DNA of 64,000 nucleotides from an uncultured Clostridia bacterium (GCA_945919375.1 CAMEJD010000001.1:1-64000), one strand, 5' to 3'. Counted from the stretch's first letter, positions 56,029 through 64,000 are shown. Numbers and translations: made by a program. Notes: generated by a model from the letters alone, not told the origin.

Positions 56029-56655
56029 TTAACTTGCTTGTGTTAAAGTTAGCGGAATATTAAAAGTTTGGTTTGTAACTGTTACTGTTGGGTCAATTAG
56101 GTATACATAAAAGACCATTGTTTTTGCTCCACTTGCAGGAACATCACCAGTATTGTTTGTATCTGCCACAACATTATAGTTCGCACCTTCTGGAACGCCA
56201 AAACTTCCAACTGCAACATTAACTCCCTTGTCCTTTTGAATTGTGGAAATTGCTATGCTAACCTTCCATGCAGTGGAATCATTAAAACTAATGTTTAATG
56301 TTGATGTCCCACTTGTTGTGTCGTTGGCAATGTTGCCACTATCATATGTTGTAATTGTTGTATCGCCGGTTATTGTTGTTGACAAGCCTTTTAGGTCTGT
56401 GCCGTTGTAGGTCGCCGACTTTGCCGTTGATTCGGTGTAACCTATTCTATTTTCTTTTACATCACCTGTTGAAGATTCGTCTGTCACATAAGAAAGTGTT
56501 GTTGTTAGTTTTACAAGGACATCAGTCATTGTATAGTTGACTTGACCATTTACATTATATGATATTGTTGATGCGGCATAAACACCAAATGCCAATAGTC
56601 CAACGGAAAGGCACAATGCCAAAATTGCAGAAAATAATCTTACTTTTCTTTTCAT
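56029..56655 (-). CDS. SipW-type secreted TasA/camelysin-like protein
   Basis: 208 residues, the smallest of the three signal-sharing proteins. The signal peptide (RKVRLFSAILALCLSVGLLA, cleavage near GVYA-A) is followed by STISYNVNGQVNYTMTDVLVKL and a Thr/Asn-rich beta sandwich with GVNVAVGSFGVPEGANYNV and a C-terminal strand pair. Domain size and signal recall TasA/camelysin, the biofilm fibre and surface proteins cut by SipW. It is encoded directly after two S26B peptidases. AAAGGGGGA precedes the ATG. Confidence 0.75.
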   Translation of the reverse strand: MKRKVRLFSAILALCLSVGLLAFGVYAASTISYNVNGQVNYTMTDVLVKLTTTLSYVTDESSTGDVKENRIGYTESTAKSATYNGTDLKGLSTTITGDTTITTYDSGNIANDTTSGTSTLNISFNDSTAWKVSIAISTIQKDKGVNVAVGSFGVPEGANYNVVADTNNTGDVPASGAKTMVFYVYLIDPTVTVTNQTFNIPLTLTQAS

Positions 56656-56755
56656 AAATCCCCCTTTATTTTTTCTACAAAAATATTTTGTGAAGATTTT
56701 TGAAAAGTATACAAACCGAATTATAAAATTTATTTTGTATTTGTGTTAAATAAAA

Positions 56756-56788
56756 ATAAGGCAAATTGATTTTTATCAATTACCTTAT
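56756..56788 (-). terminator. Terminator of the signal-peptidase operon
   Basis: ATAAGGTAATTGAT and ATCAATTTGCCTTAT pair with a small internal mismatch, followed by TTTTTATT on the minus strand, after the second peptidase gene. Confidence 0.75.
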
Positions 56789-56802
56789 CTTATATAAAAA
56801 TA

Positions 56803-58014
56803 TTATTTTTTCATTACTTCATTAAATGTTAAATCGTTCAACTCACTTTCAATTTGCTTTTTATCCCACTTGCTTTTTAGGTTGTTTCTCCAAAACAAAA
56901 GATATTCTCTCTTACCCTTGCTTTCAAGAATTTCCCAACTTTGAGCGACTTTTTGCATTTCTCGTTGTTCTTTTTTTGACAAGTTACCTTTGCTAAACCA
57001 AAGTTCGTCTTTTAGGTCATCTCTATCTTCTTTTGGTGCTTTGGCATAGTAAATAATTCTAACAACCTTTTCCATCTCGTCAGTTTTTAACAAACGTTGA
57101 ACTTCTTTATCTTGCCAATATATAGTCCCAGCGATTAGCCTTCTTTCTATCATCATAAAGTTGACTTGTTCAATAAGTGACAAAGTTTCCAAAATGCATA
57201 ACAACCCAAGTGGAATACAAACACAACAAATCATACCAACTGAACTTGCCATCCAACCAAGGACATTGCTAACCCACTTTGGAGTGCCAGCAAACTTGCC
57301 AACGACAAAATCTTGTCTTACATATGTTGAATCACTGCTTTGATTATGTGTGCCTTTTGTAACATAAAATATAGTGCCAGATTCATCAATTTTTATTTGA
57401 ATTACTTGGTGAAATTTGATAACGATTTTTTTATCCTTAAAGTCTTTTACACTTGCCCTATTTGCTGGAACTGCTTTTTTTGTGTATTCCCTATTATTAA
57501 ACAAAAACCCGTCACCAACGCTTGCATTATTTATTGTATCCAAAAGTTCTTGGTTGAAAATAACATTGTTATTTTCATCTTTTGCGGGAACATATGAACT
57601 TTTTGTGTATGTGATATTACCATCGGCATCTTTTATCACATTGCCATTTTTATCTAGTTTTTCTATGTCTTTTGTTTCAAGTCCTGTTAGCTCAAATTTT
57701 GTGTAGGTATCTGCCCTATCATAGTAATCATAAAAGGCAATAACATCTCCAACCTTGACTAAATTTGTTTTTTGAATAAACACTCTTTCCCCAACTTCAA
57801 AATTACGGTTTGCTTCTATGCAATAATCACTCATACTAGGCGACAAAATTCTTACCATACCAATTCCAAATACAGTTGGAACAGAATTTGTTCTTTGTTG
57901 GTTAAATATCATCACACTTGTAAAAAGAGCAAGTATAATAATGGGAATCATTAAAATATCCCCAACCTTGCCCAAAAATGTGTAAATAGTATTCCTTTTT
58001 TGTTTTTTTGCCAT
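56803..58014 (-). CDS. SipW-like signal peptidase I (S26B) paralogue 2
   Basis: 403 residues. A first transmembrane helix (ILMIPIIILALFTSVMIF) is followed by the catalytic Ser in MVRILSPSMSDYC, the loop VKVGDVIAFYDYYD, the general-base His region IVIKFHQVIQIK and the box E-like FYVTKGTHNQSSD. Ser/His rather than Ser/Lys is typical of the ER/SipW-type peptidases. A second helix (VGMICCVCIPLGLLCILETL) and a ~140-residue charged cytoplasmic C-terminus, longer than in SipW, follow. It starts at ATG overlapping the stop of paralogue 1 (TAATG). It probably processes the three neighbouring proteins. Confidence 0.88.
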   Translation of the reverse strand: MAKKQKRNTIYTFLGKVGDILMIPIIILALFTSVMIFNQQRTNSVPTVFGIGMVRILSPSMSDYCIEANRNFEVGERVFIQKTNLVKVGDVIAFYDYYDRADTYTKFELTGLETKDIEKLDKNGNVIKDADGNITYTKSSYVPAKDENNNVIFNQELLDTINNASVGDGFLFNNREYTKKAVPANRASVKDFKDKKIVIKFHQVIQIKIDESGTIFYVTKGTHNQSSDSTYVRQDFVVGKFAGTPKWVSNVLGWMASSVGMICCVCIPLGLLCILETLSLIEQVNFMMIERRLIAGTIYWQDKEVQRLLKTDEMEKVVRIIYYAKAPKEDRDDLKDELWFSKGNLSKKEQREMQKVAQSWEILESKGKREYLLFWRNNLKSKWDKKQIESELNDLTFNEVMKK

Positions 58015-59405
58015 TATGCTCCCTTGTTTGTATTTTTATCGTTATTGTTGTTCGTTTTGTCCAAATTTTTTATTCTTTCCAAAATTTTGTCAGTTTGTTG
58101 TTCACTAGCAGATTTTGTTTGTATGTCTGGTTTTATTGGATTTTGATTAACTTTTGAAAGTTTCTTTTTTGGTCTATAGTTTTGATATTCTTCTATCAAA
58201 ACATCTTGATATCTATCTTGCTCGGCTCTCTTTTGTGCATCCAAAATTTTTTGTTTCTTGTGTTTTGAATTATAAAAATCAAACCAAATATCATAATATT
58301 TTTGAGTGTTTCCTTCTTGATATTTTGACACAGCAAGTTGAGATGTTTCATAAAGTTCTTTATCTTTTTTCTTTTCAGAATTTTTATTGTAACCCCAAAT
58401 TATTTTGTATAAATCATTTTTGTAATCTTTGGGCATAACATCATATAAATAAATTTTATTGAAGTATGGCATTTCAATTCCTATTTTTGCCTTTTCACAT
58501 TCTTTTGTATCAAAAAATACCGCACGAGCAATAACATTTCTTTCCAAAATAATATTGTTGATTTGCTCCAAAATTGAAAGAGATTCAAATAATATTACAA
58601 TTGAAATCGGAACAATAACAAGCACGATAAGTCCTGTTGAACTTGCACAAAAACCCAAGAAATCCGAAAGCCATCTTGACGATTTTGCATAACGCCCAAA
58701 AACCATATCACTTCTTACCTCATATGTGTCAGGAGCACCATTATGTGTGCCTTTTGTAAGATAAAATATTGTACCATTTGTATCAACTTTTATTTGAATA
58801 ATTTGGTGAAAAATTACTCTCGTTTTGCCTGCATCAACTTTATCTCTTGATGTCCTATTTTTGGGTACAGTTGTTTTTCTGTATGTTGTTCCAACAATAG
58901 CATTGCCAACTTCGGTGTTTTGAATATGGTTAAAAAGTTCATTATCAAAAACAACATCGCCGTTTTCATCTTTGACCGGAACATATTTGTTTGTTATCTT
59001 TTTTGGCTCGCCATTTTCATAAATTATATTTCCGTCTTTATCTTTTTCATAGACTTCTTGAGAAGTATACGTTGTTAAATTCATTAACTTTGAATAATCA
59101 TCAACTGGATCTTTAAAATCATAAAAAGCAATTACATCGCCAACATTGTATGATTTTTTTTCTTCCAAAATTGCAACATCACCCTTGAAGAAACTTCTTT
59201 GTACTTCTTCACAATATGTGCTCATACTATTTGATAATACGCGAACAATTGCATGCCCAAAAATTGGAGTTATTGCCCTATCTTGTTTTGATATAAGTAT
59301 AATTCCACTAACGCAAATTGACAAAAATATGATTGGAAAAACTAAAGCATCAACAATGCTTGAAACAATTCTATATAATGATTTTCTTTTTTTTAATTTT
59401 TCCAT
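58014..59405 (-). CDS. SipW-like signal peptidase I (S26B) paralogue 1
   Basis: 463 residues, same plan as its neighbour: helix IVDALVFPIIFLSICVSGIIL, catalytic RVLSNSMSTYC, YNVGDVIAFYDFKD, RVIFHQIIQIKVD and FYLTKGTHNGAPD, a second helix (STGLIVLVIVPISIVILFES) and a ~190-residue Lys-rich C-terminus (KKHKQKILDAQKRAEQD). Translationally coupled to paralogue 2. Two tandem peptidases suggest different substrates or a heteromer. The start has only a weak AAAGAAA site. The C-terminal extension is unusual for the family. Confidence 0.88.
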   Translation of the reverse strand: MEKLKKRKSLYRIVSSIVDALVFPIIFLSICVSGIILISKQDRAITPIFGHAIVRVLSNSMSTYCEEVQRSFFKGDVAILEEKKSYNVGDVIAFYDFKDPVDDYSKLMNLTTYTSQEVYEKDKDGNIIYENGEPKKITNKYVPVKDENGDVVFDNELFNHIQNTEVGNAIVGTTYRKTTVPKNRTSRDKVDAGKTRVIFHQIIQIKVDTNGTIFYLTKGTHNGAPDTYEVRSDMVFGRYAKSSRWLSDFLGFCASSTGLIVLVIVPISIVILFESLSILEQINNIILERNVIARAVFFDTKECEKAKIGIEMPYFNKIYLYDVMPKDYKNDLYKIIWGYNKNSEKKKDKELYETSQLAVSKYQEGNTQKYYDIWFDFYNSKHKKQKILDAQKRAEQDRYQDVLIEEYQNYRPKKKLSKVNQNPIKPDIQTKSASEQQTDKILERIKNLDKTNNNNDKNTNKGA

Positions 59406-59444
59406 ATATTTTCTTTTTATTTTTATTTATTTTATTATTATTAT

Positions 59445-59894
59445 TTATTTTCTTTTATTTTTAAAATATTTTTTTAATATATTTTCACAATTTTCATTTT
59501 TTAAGTATATTAAATTAGTTTTGTGGTTTAATCTGTTTACATCTGCCATTATTTTTTCACATAGGCATTGGTTATCATTTGGAGAATCTGCCCCATAATA
59601 TACATCTTTTATTCTGGCATTTAATATTGCACCGGCACACATTGGACAAGGTTTTAGGGTTACATACATTGTCATATTATCAAGTCGCCAAGATTTTTGT
59701 TTTTTGCAGGCTTTTTGTATGGCATCAATTTCTGCATGGTTTATTGCATTTTGTGTTTTTTCCCGTTTATTGTAACCTTTTGAAACGACATTGCCATCTT
59801 TGTCAACAATAACTGCACCAATTGGAACTTCATCTTTTTCGTATGCTTTTTCTGCCATTTTTATGGCAAGTTCCATATATCTATTATTTACCAT
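59445..59894 (-). CDS. tadA: tRNA-specific adenosine deaminase
   Basis: It makes inosine at the wobble base of tRNA-Arg(ACG). About 149 residues with the zinc motif HAEIDAI and PCPMCAGAI, and AEKAYEKDEVPIGAVIVDKDG at the start. The preferred start is the ATG at 59894 because a TATTAT hexamer ends 6 bases upstream with TTGAAA 16 further, so the mRNA is probably leaderless; no ribosome site is present. In Bacillus tadA precedes scr-dnaX; here the SipW island and maf separate it from dnaX. Confidence 0.95.
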   Translation of the reverse strand: MVNNRYMELAIKMAEKAYEKDEVPIGAVIVDKDGNVVSKGYNKREKTQNAINHAEIDAIQKACKKQKSWRLDNMTMYVTLKPCPMCAGAILNARIKDVYYGADSPNDNQCLCEKIMADVNRLNHKTNLIYLKNENCENILKKYFKNKRK

Positions 59895-59900
59895 ATGATT

Positions 59901-59928
59901 ATAATATATCAAAACAAATTTTTTTCAA
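59901..59928 (-). promoter_or_regulatory. tadA promoter, predicted leaderless
   Basis: TTGAAA-N16-TATTAT-6 bases-ATG on the minus strand. TATAAT, also present, would lie only 3 bases before the ATG. Confidence 0.6.
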
Positions 59929-59959
59929 AACAAAAAAACACAAAAGTGCTTTTTGTTAA

Positions 59960-60421
59960 TTATTTATGATAACTGATATTATTTTGAATTGTGTATGCTC
60001 GATAGATTTGTTCAAGAACCATAACTCTAAAAAGTCTATGTGGGAATGTCATTTTACTGAAACTAATTTTGTTTTTTACTTTGTTTTTCAAAATGTCACT
60101 CATTCCATAACTTCCACCAATAACAAAAGTTATTTCACTATTATATAAAAACCATTCTTCCAAAAATTTTGAAAATTGTTCGCTTGTTTGTTCATTTGAT
60201 TTAACATCAAACAATACTGTTTTTGCTGGGTCAATTTTTGATAAGATTTCTTGACTTTCACTTTCTATTATTTGCGGAATATTCCCCAAATTATTTTTTT
60301 CTTTTAGTTCAATTATATTTATATTCGCAAAGCGAGAAATCCTTTTTTGATATTCTTCACACATTGAAATAAATTCTTTGTCTTTTAAGTTCCCTACACA
60401 AATTAAGTTTATTTTTTGCAT
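59960..60421 (-). CDS. rlmH: 23S rRNA (pseudouridine1915-N3)-methyltransferase
   Basis: The SPOUT methyltransferase that methylates pseudouridine 1915 in helix 69. QKINLICVGNLKD, FVIGGSYGMSDI and the C-terminal FPHRLFRVMVLEQIYRAYTIQNNISYHK (partly quoted) with ending YHK are diagnostic. The ATG at 60421 follows GGGGAA and overlaps the stop of the CPBP gene (TAATG); the track start is 5 codons earlier. It belongs to the walJ-htr-rlmH neighbourhood known in Bacillus. Confidence 0.96.
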   Translation of the reverse strand: MQKINLICVGNLKDKEFISMCEEYQKRISRFANINIIELKEKNNLGNIPQIIESESQEILSKIDPAKTVLFDVKSNEQTSEQFSKFLEEWFLYNSEITFVIGGSYGMSDILKNKVKNKISFSKMTFPHRLFRVMVLEQIYRAYTIQNNISYHK

Positions 60422-61542
60422 TATATTATTCCCCAAACAAAAGTTGAAATTGTTAAAACTATTCCAAGAAACAAACTTGCATACAAAAATATCATATCCT
60501 TTTTGGTTGGATTATATGTTTGTTTGTATTGCATTAAGTTTGTTTTTATATTGACGCTAACAAACCTTTTCCCATTAAAAACTTGTGGGGCAAGTTGCAC
60601 ATCAACTTCATTAGTATTCGCAATTGGTTTTGCTTCTTCAATCCCGCTCATAATTTCATTTCTCAATTGTTGTTTTATTGCTGTGTCGGCAAGCTGTGCC
60701 ATTTGAGTTATACGTGTGTCTTTTATTATATATCTTGTTAAAAATACAACAAGAGAAACAATTAAAGCGATAAACATAAACAAAACTAATATTGCAAGAG
60801 CAAAGCCGTTTGAAACGACTTTTGCAAGTGCTTGATCTAAAAATGAACCAATTGGCAAATTATTTACAATTGCAAAAGTCATACAGGTGCTTATTGCGTT
60901 GTTTGTAAAGTGCATAATCATTGTTGGATAAATGCTTCCACATGAAAGTGCAACATAACCAAAATAAAATCCTAATATTGTTGCATAGAAAAATTGATTG
61001 ATGTTTAGGTGCATAAGTCCAAACATAAGTCCAGAAAGCAATATTGCCTTTTTTGCACCCAAACATTTATAATTGTTAAGTAGCATTCCTCTGTGAGCAA
61101 CTTCTTCACAAATTCCCGGCAGAATTGCTGTTGTAAACAATTCCAAGAATAACAGCCAAACTGGATAACTTGTCATAGTCACCCCACCTGATGACGATTC
61201 ATATCCAAGACCTTTTAATACAACCGAGAAAAATGACGCAATAAAAATTGTTACAATATAAACGAGAACACCAAGCAAAAGCGAAACAAAAAAGGTTTTT
61301 GCAGTTATTTTTTTAAAGCCGTAGTCAACAAGTGTATTTTTTACTTTTTGTTTCCTTAAATAAGAGAACAAAAAAATAGGCAAAGAGAATGCAAGCCCTA
61401 TTTGTATTATTGCATTAAGGACGTATCCCATAACTGTGCCAATGTTAAATGTTGCAGATATTATTCTTATTATAACGAAAAATGAAAGTATCAAAAAATA
61501 CACAAAATTACAATCAAATAATGCACTTCTTTTTTTAAACAT
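60421..61542 (-). CDS. CPBP-family intramembrane metalloprotease (A)
   Basis: About 373 residues, eight or so helices. The CPBP motifs are PGICEEVAHRGML (EExxxR), FGLMHLNINQF (FxxxH) and MIMHFTNNA (HxxxN/B). Members are Rce1/Abi-type intramembrane proteases, often for membrane-protein or peptide maturation. The start at 61542 has AAGGAAA; the longer ORF has none. The C-terminal ~80 residues after the last core helices contain a soluble stretch, then a final helix (MIFLYASLFLGIVLTIS). Co-transcribed with a second CPBP gene and rlmH. Confidence 0.9.
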   Translation of the reverse strand: MFKKRSALFDCNFVYFLILSFFVIIRIISATFNIGTVMGYVLNAIIQIGLAFSLPIFLFSYLRKQKVKNTLVDYGFKKITAKTFFVSLLLGVLVYIVTIFIASFFSVVLKGLGYESSSGGVTMTSYPVWLLFLELFTTAILPGICEEVAHRGMLLNNYKCLGAKKAILLSGLMFGLMHLNINQFFYATILGFYFGYVALSCGSIYPTMIMHFTNNAISTCMTFAIVNNLPIGSFLDQALAKVVSNGFALAILVLFMFIALIVSLVVFLTRYIIKDTRITQMAQLADTAIKQQLRNEIMSGIEEAKPIANTNEVDVQLAPQVFNGKRFVSVNIKTNLMQYKQTYNPTKKDMIFLYASLFLGIVLTISTFVWGII

Positions 61543-61552
61543 AAATTTCCTT

Positions 61553-62518
61553 CTAAATACTAAATAGACTAACAAACCAAAGGATTATTCCCACAAAAAT
61601 ACCTACCCATAAATAAATATTTGTTTTTGGATACATACTTGCCTGATAATTTCCAAAAACAAGTTCTTTTTGAGGTGATTTTTTTGGTCTTATCAAAAAT
61701 CTTACAATTGCATAAATAACCAATCCAGCAGTAATTGCATATACAATTGAAGTAAAAATGTTGACAAATGATAATTCAAAACTAAATTCACTGCTTATGT
61801 TATTTATTTCCATAATATATCTATTCACAACAACAATCAAATTATTACAAAAGTGAATTATCATAGAATACAAAATATTATCAGTTTTATACACAATAAG
61901 AGCAAAAACACAACCAGCCAAAATTGGGTAAATCGTTTGACTTATTGAAGCATGCATAAGCGAAAATAATAATGCGCTGTATATTACTGCTTGCTTTTTT
62001 CCATAGGCCTTTAGTCCGTTAAAAATCACTCCCCTAAAAACTAACTCTTCAAAAATTGCAGGCAAAAGAGCCATTGCAAGAATATTAAACACAAGCCAAT
62101 ATCCATTGTTTATTGGAATCCCCCAATCTGTGTTTGGTTTTATGCCAAATAAATTAAAAATGGCATCAAACATTGATACAAAATTGTTAAATCCAAAAAT
62201 ACAAACGAAAGCAATTATAATGCATAGCAAAACATTCAATATGTCAAGTTTAAAATCAATATGTGACGCCTGCATATAATCTATGTCACCTTTTTTGTTT
62301 ACAATTAAATAAACAAGAAAAAATGCAAGTGGCGAAGCAAGTGTTGACATTGCCAAAAACCAAGGGGCACTCATTACCCCTTGAAGATTTGTATTTGTTG
62401 TTCCGGCAACTATGGTTGCAACTAAAATCAATGCTAATGCGATTACATATGGTGCAAAAATTGAGTAGCAAAAAGTTTTCCCCGCATCATATTTTGTATA
62501 AAAATTTCTTTTTGTCAT
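61553..62518 (-). CDS. CPBP-family intramembrane metalloprotease (B)
   Basis: 321 residues. Motifs IFEELVFRGVI, LFSLMHASISQ and SMIIHFCNN are all present, so the active site is complete. It ends 11 bases before the start of CPBP A. No Shine-Dalgarno: TTGCAC-N17-TAAAAT ends 6 bases before the ATG, so a leaderless mRNA is predicted. The paired CPBP genes share the same general organisation and probably arose by duplication. Confidence 0.9.
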   Translation of the reverse strand: MTKRNFYTKYDAGKTFCYSIFAPYVIALALILVATIVAGTTNTNLQGVMSAPWFLAMSTLASPLAFFLVYLIVNKKGDIDYMQASHIDFKLDILNVLLCIIIAFVCIFGFNNFVSMFDAIFNLFGIKPNTDWGIPINNGYWLVFNILAMALLPAIFEELVFRGVIFNGLKAYGKKQAVIYSALLFSLMHASISQTIYPILAGCVFALIVYKTDNILYSMIIHFCNNLIVVVNRYIMEINNISSEFSFELSFVNIFTSIVYAITAGLVIYAIVRFLIRPKKSPQKELVFGNYQASMYPKTNIYLWVGIFVGIILWFVSLFSI

Positions 62519-62524
62519 AAGGTT

Positions 62525-62553
62525 ATTTTACAATATAATACAAAAAAGTGCAA
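62525..62553 (-). promoter_or_regulatory. Promoter of the CPBP B gene, predicted leaderless
   Basis: TTGCAC-N17-TAAAAT-6 bases-ATG on the minus strand. Confidence 0.7.
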
Positions 62554-62564
62554 ACTATTTTATG

Positions 62565-63614
62565 CTACATTTTTTCTTGCAAGTTATATCTTATCTCCAT
62601 TTCTTTTCCGTCACGAATAAGTTTTATATTTAAAATATCTCCACTACTATATTTATAAATTTCCAGTCTTAAATCTAGCACTGAATTTATTTTTACATTG
62701 TTTATTTCAAGAATAATATCTCCATTTTTGAAGCAATTTTTACTTTCGCAATTTTGGTCAATTCCTGCAACAAACACTCCTTTTTGTGAAAAATCAATAT
62801 TATTCCCTTTAAAGTATGCAACATCATTGTCAAGCGAAAAAATGCCCATATATGAAGATTTCCAATTAACATCTTGACTTACATTTTTTACAATGCTACT
62901 ACCAATACTAATAGGAATAGCAAATCCAATACCTTCCGCTTCGCTTGCTTTTAGAGTGTTTATACCAACAACTTCGCCCTTGTAATTTATTATAGGGCCA
63001 CCACTATTGCCGGGATTAATGCTTGCATCATGTTGAATTAGATTTTGCATATAGGAAATGGTGCCATTACTATTTTCAAGTTCTACAGTTCTATTTATTG
63101 CCGAAATTATACCTTTGGTTACAGTGTGTTTAAAATCAAGTGAAAGTGGCGTACCAATTGCAATAATATCTTCGCCGGTTCTTGGTGCTTCGTTTGAGCA
63201 AACAAGATATGGCATATCTTTTGACGATTTTATAACTGCCAAATCTTGAGATTTATCTTTCCAAACAAGTGTTGCCACTGCATTTGTTTTATCGGCAAAA
63301 TAAATTGTAATATTTTTTGCACCAGAAATAACATGCTCATTTGTTAGGATATATCCCCCTTCTCTTATCGCAACACCACTGCCAATAGAATATCCACCAC
63401 TAACAGAGCAAGCAATACCAACAACGGCACTTTTTACATTTTCAACCAAATTTACTGTATCAACATTGTTTGTTATAGAAATTTGTCTTGGTGACATATC
63501 AACATACTCATATGTATCAGTATTTGTAACCAAGTTACACCCAAAGAGTGCAATTATTGGCAAAATAATTAAACAAACCAAAAATTTATCAAAAAAAATA
63601 ACTGCCCTTTTCAT
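62565..63614 (-). CDS. HtrA/DegP-family serine protease (HtrC-like)
   Basis: About 349 residues, membrane-attached. A lipobox-like ALFGC (Cys about residue 27) follows a hydrophobic start, so it may be a lipoprotein. Catalytic residues: His in ILTNEHVISGA, Asp in KDKSQDLAVIK, Ser in NPGNSGGPIIN. A PDZ-like C-terminus (FVAGIDQNCESKNCFKNGDIILEINN) regulates activity in the family. AAAGGAGA precedes the ATG at 63614. In Bacillus htrC is next to walJ, as here. Confidence 0.93.
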   Translation of the reverse strand: MKRAVIFFDKFLVCLIILPIIALFGCNLVTNTDTYEYVDMSPRQISITNNVDTVNLVENVKSAVVGIACSVSGGYSIGSGVAIREGGYILTNEHVISGAKNITIYFADKTNAVATLVWKDKSQDLAVIKSSKDMPYLVCSNEAPRTGEDIIAIGTPLSLDFKHTVTKGIISAINRTVELENSNGTISYMQNLIQHDASINPGNSGGPIINYKGEVVGINTLKASEAEGIGFAIPISIGSSIVKNVSQDVNWKSSYMGIFSLDNDVAYFKGNNIDFSQKGVFVAGIDQNCESKNCFKNGDIILEINNVKINSVLDLRLEIYKYSSGDILNIKLIRDGKEMEIRYNLQEKM

Positions 63615-63649
63615 AATTCTCCTTTGGCAGTTATTTTTATTTGATTTTA

Positions 63650-64000
63650 TCACTTTAAATTAAATATTGCAGTTGGAACAAGTTTTGCCACAGAAATCCT
63701 AATATTCTCGCCCTCTATTACGCCATTTTCTTTAAGATAAGAGCAAACAGTGTTATACGCAAGTTGTTCTGTATTATTTTTTGTACTTAAGTGTGAAAGC
63801 ATAATTTGCTTTGTTCCACTTTTTGCCAAGAACAAGCAGGCTTTTGCACAAGCAATATTTGACAAATGTCCATTCTTTCCCAAAATTCTTGCTTTTAATT
63901 GCATTGGATATGTAGGATTATTTTTGAGCATTTCTTCATCGTGATTACTCTCCAAATAAACAAGTGAACTGCCACTTATTTTATTTAAGATTACATCAGT
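63650..64000 (-). CDS. walJ: WalJ/YycJ metallo-beta-lactamase protein (partial, cut by the window edge)
   Basis: The 3' part of a gene that continues beyond base 64000. The reading frame extends through the window edge (TDVILNKISGSSLVYLESNH upstream of the track ORF start). LESNHDEEML, ILGKNGHLSN and QIMLSHLSTKNNT are WalJ/YycJ signatures (the catalytic HxHxDH lies outside). Family members are MBL-fold proteins linked to the WalKR two-component system and to replication. The neighbour htr and the nearby rlmH match the Bacillus walJ-htrC-rlmH order. Confidence 0.93.
   Translation of the reverse strand, partial: TDVILNKISGSSLVYLESNHDEEMLKNNPTYPMQLKARILGKNGHLSNIACAKACLFLAKSGTKQIMLSHLSTKNNTEQLAYNTVCSYLKENGVIEGENIRISVAKLVPTAIFNLK

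Noticed and set aside
1-64000. CRISPR arrays, tRNA and rRNA genes
   Set aside because: No regularly spaced direct repeats of 24-40 bases with unique spacers, no T-loop GGTTCRANYCC with matching acceptor stems, and no rRNA signature were seen by eye. A tRNAscan/CRISPR search would be decisive.

Overview
The window is AT-rich, almost entirely coded on the minus strand, and reads as chromosome from an uncultured, spore-forming, low-GC Gram-positive bacterium of the Clostridia type. The evidence is spoIVA, yqfC and yqfD, a SpoVB-like flippase, floA/nfeD, RNase J, ppdK, the walJ-htr-rlmH and dnaX-ebfC-recR neighbourhoods, SipW-type secretion, TTG/GTG starts with AGGAGG-like sites, and use of TGA as a stop. 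The lineage is an inference; no rRNA or tRNA gene was seen.

Layout. 0.2-15.5 kb is core and housekeeping: an AraC regulator, spoIVA behind a sigma-E-like promoter, a short HTH regulator, ddl with a membrane-fused murF, the tsaE-tsaB-rimI operon, a GLUG-repeat surface protein, a PAP2 phosphatase, an O-methyltransferase, RNase J, an integral membrane protein and a divergent HAM1/RdgB. 15.7-30.7 kb is a phage-derived block: TerL, TerS-like, portal, scaffold, coat, head-completion proteins, a coiled-coil virion-type protein and two holin-like proteins. No integrase, replication gene, tail gene or endolysin is visible. A surface-protein gene sits between TerL and TerS. A phage-type regulator lies at the right edge, behind a control region with a LexA-like box, palindromes and 20-bp tandem repeats, and next to an array of structured repeat elements. 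30.7-46.3 kb is a second core run: ppdK, recO-yqzL-era-ybeY-yqfD-yqfC-(unknown)-floA-nfeD, an 8-oxoguanine glycosylase, pgk, dusB, a SpoVB-like flippase and dnaB. 46.3-59.4 kb holds typA, then recR-ebfC-dnaX interleaved with a SipW-type export island (two S26B signal peptidases and three secreted proteins sharing one signal-peptide type). 59.4-64 kb is tadA, rlmH, two CPBP proteases, an HtrA protease and the end of walJ.

How it works together. Cell-wall genes (ddl, murF, the SpoVB-like flippase, PAP2), the conserved yqfC-recO cluster and the walJ-htr-rlmH cluster are standard for the group. The most unusual signals are these: (1) dnaX is split at an A10 run with a canonical A AAA AAC -1 slippery site and an immediate stop, so gamma- and tau-like products are predicted. 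(2) Six genes lack a Shine-Dalgarno and have a -10 hexamer exactly 6 nt before the ATG, which predicts leaderless mRNAs. (3) A ~110-bp dispersed element has compensatory changes in several stems. (4) A reduced, integrase-less phage head cassette may be SOS-controlled. (5) A terminator hairpin and a sigma-E-like promoter overlap the start of yqfC. (6) A structured leader ending in a terminator precedes one SipW-type surface gene.
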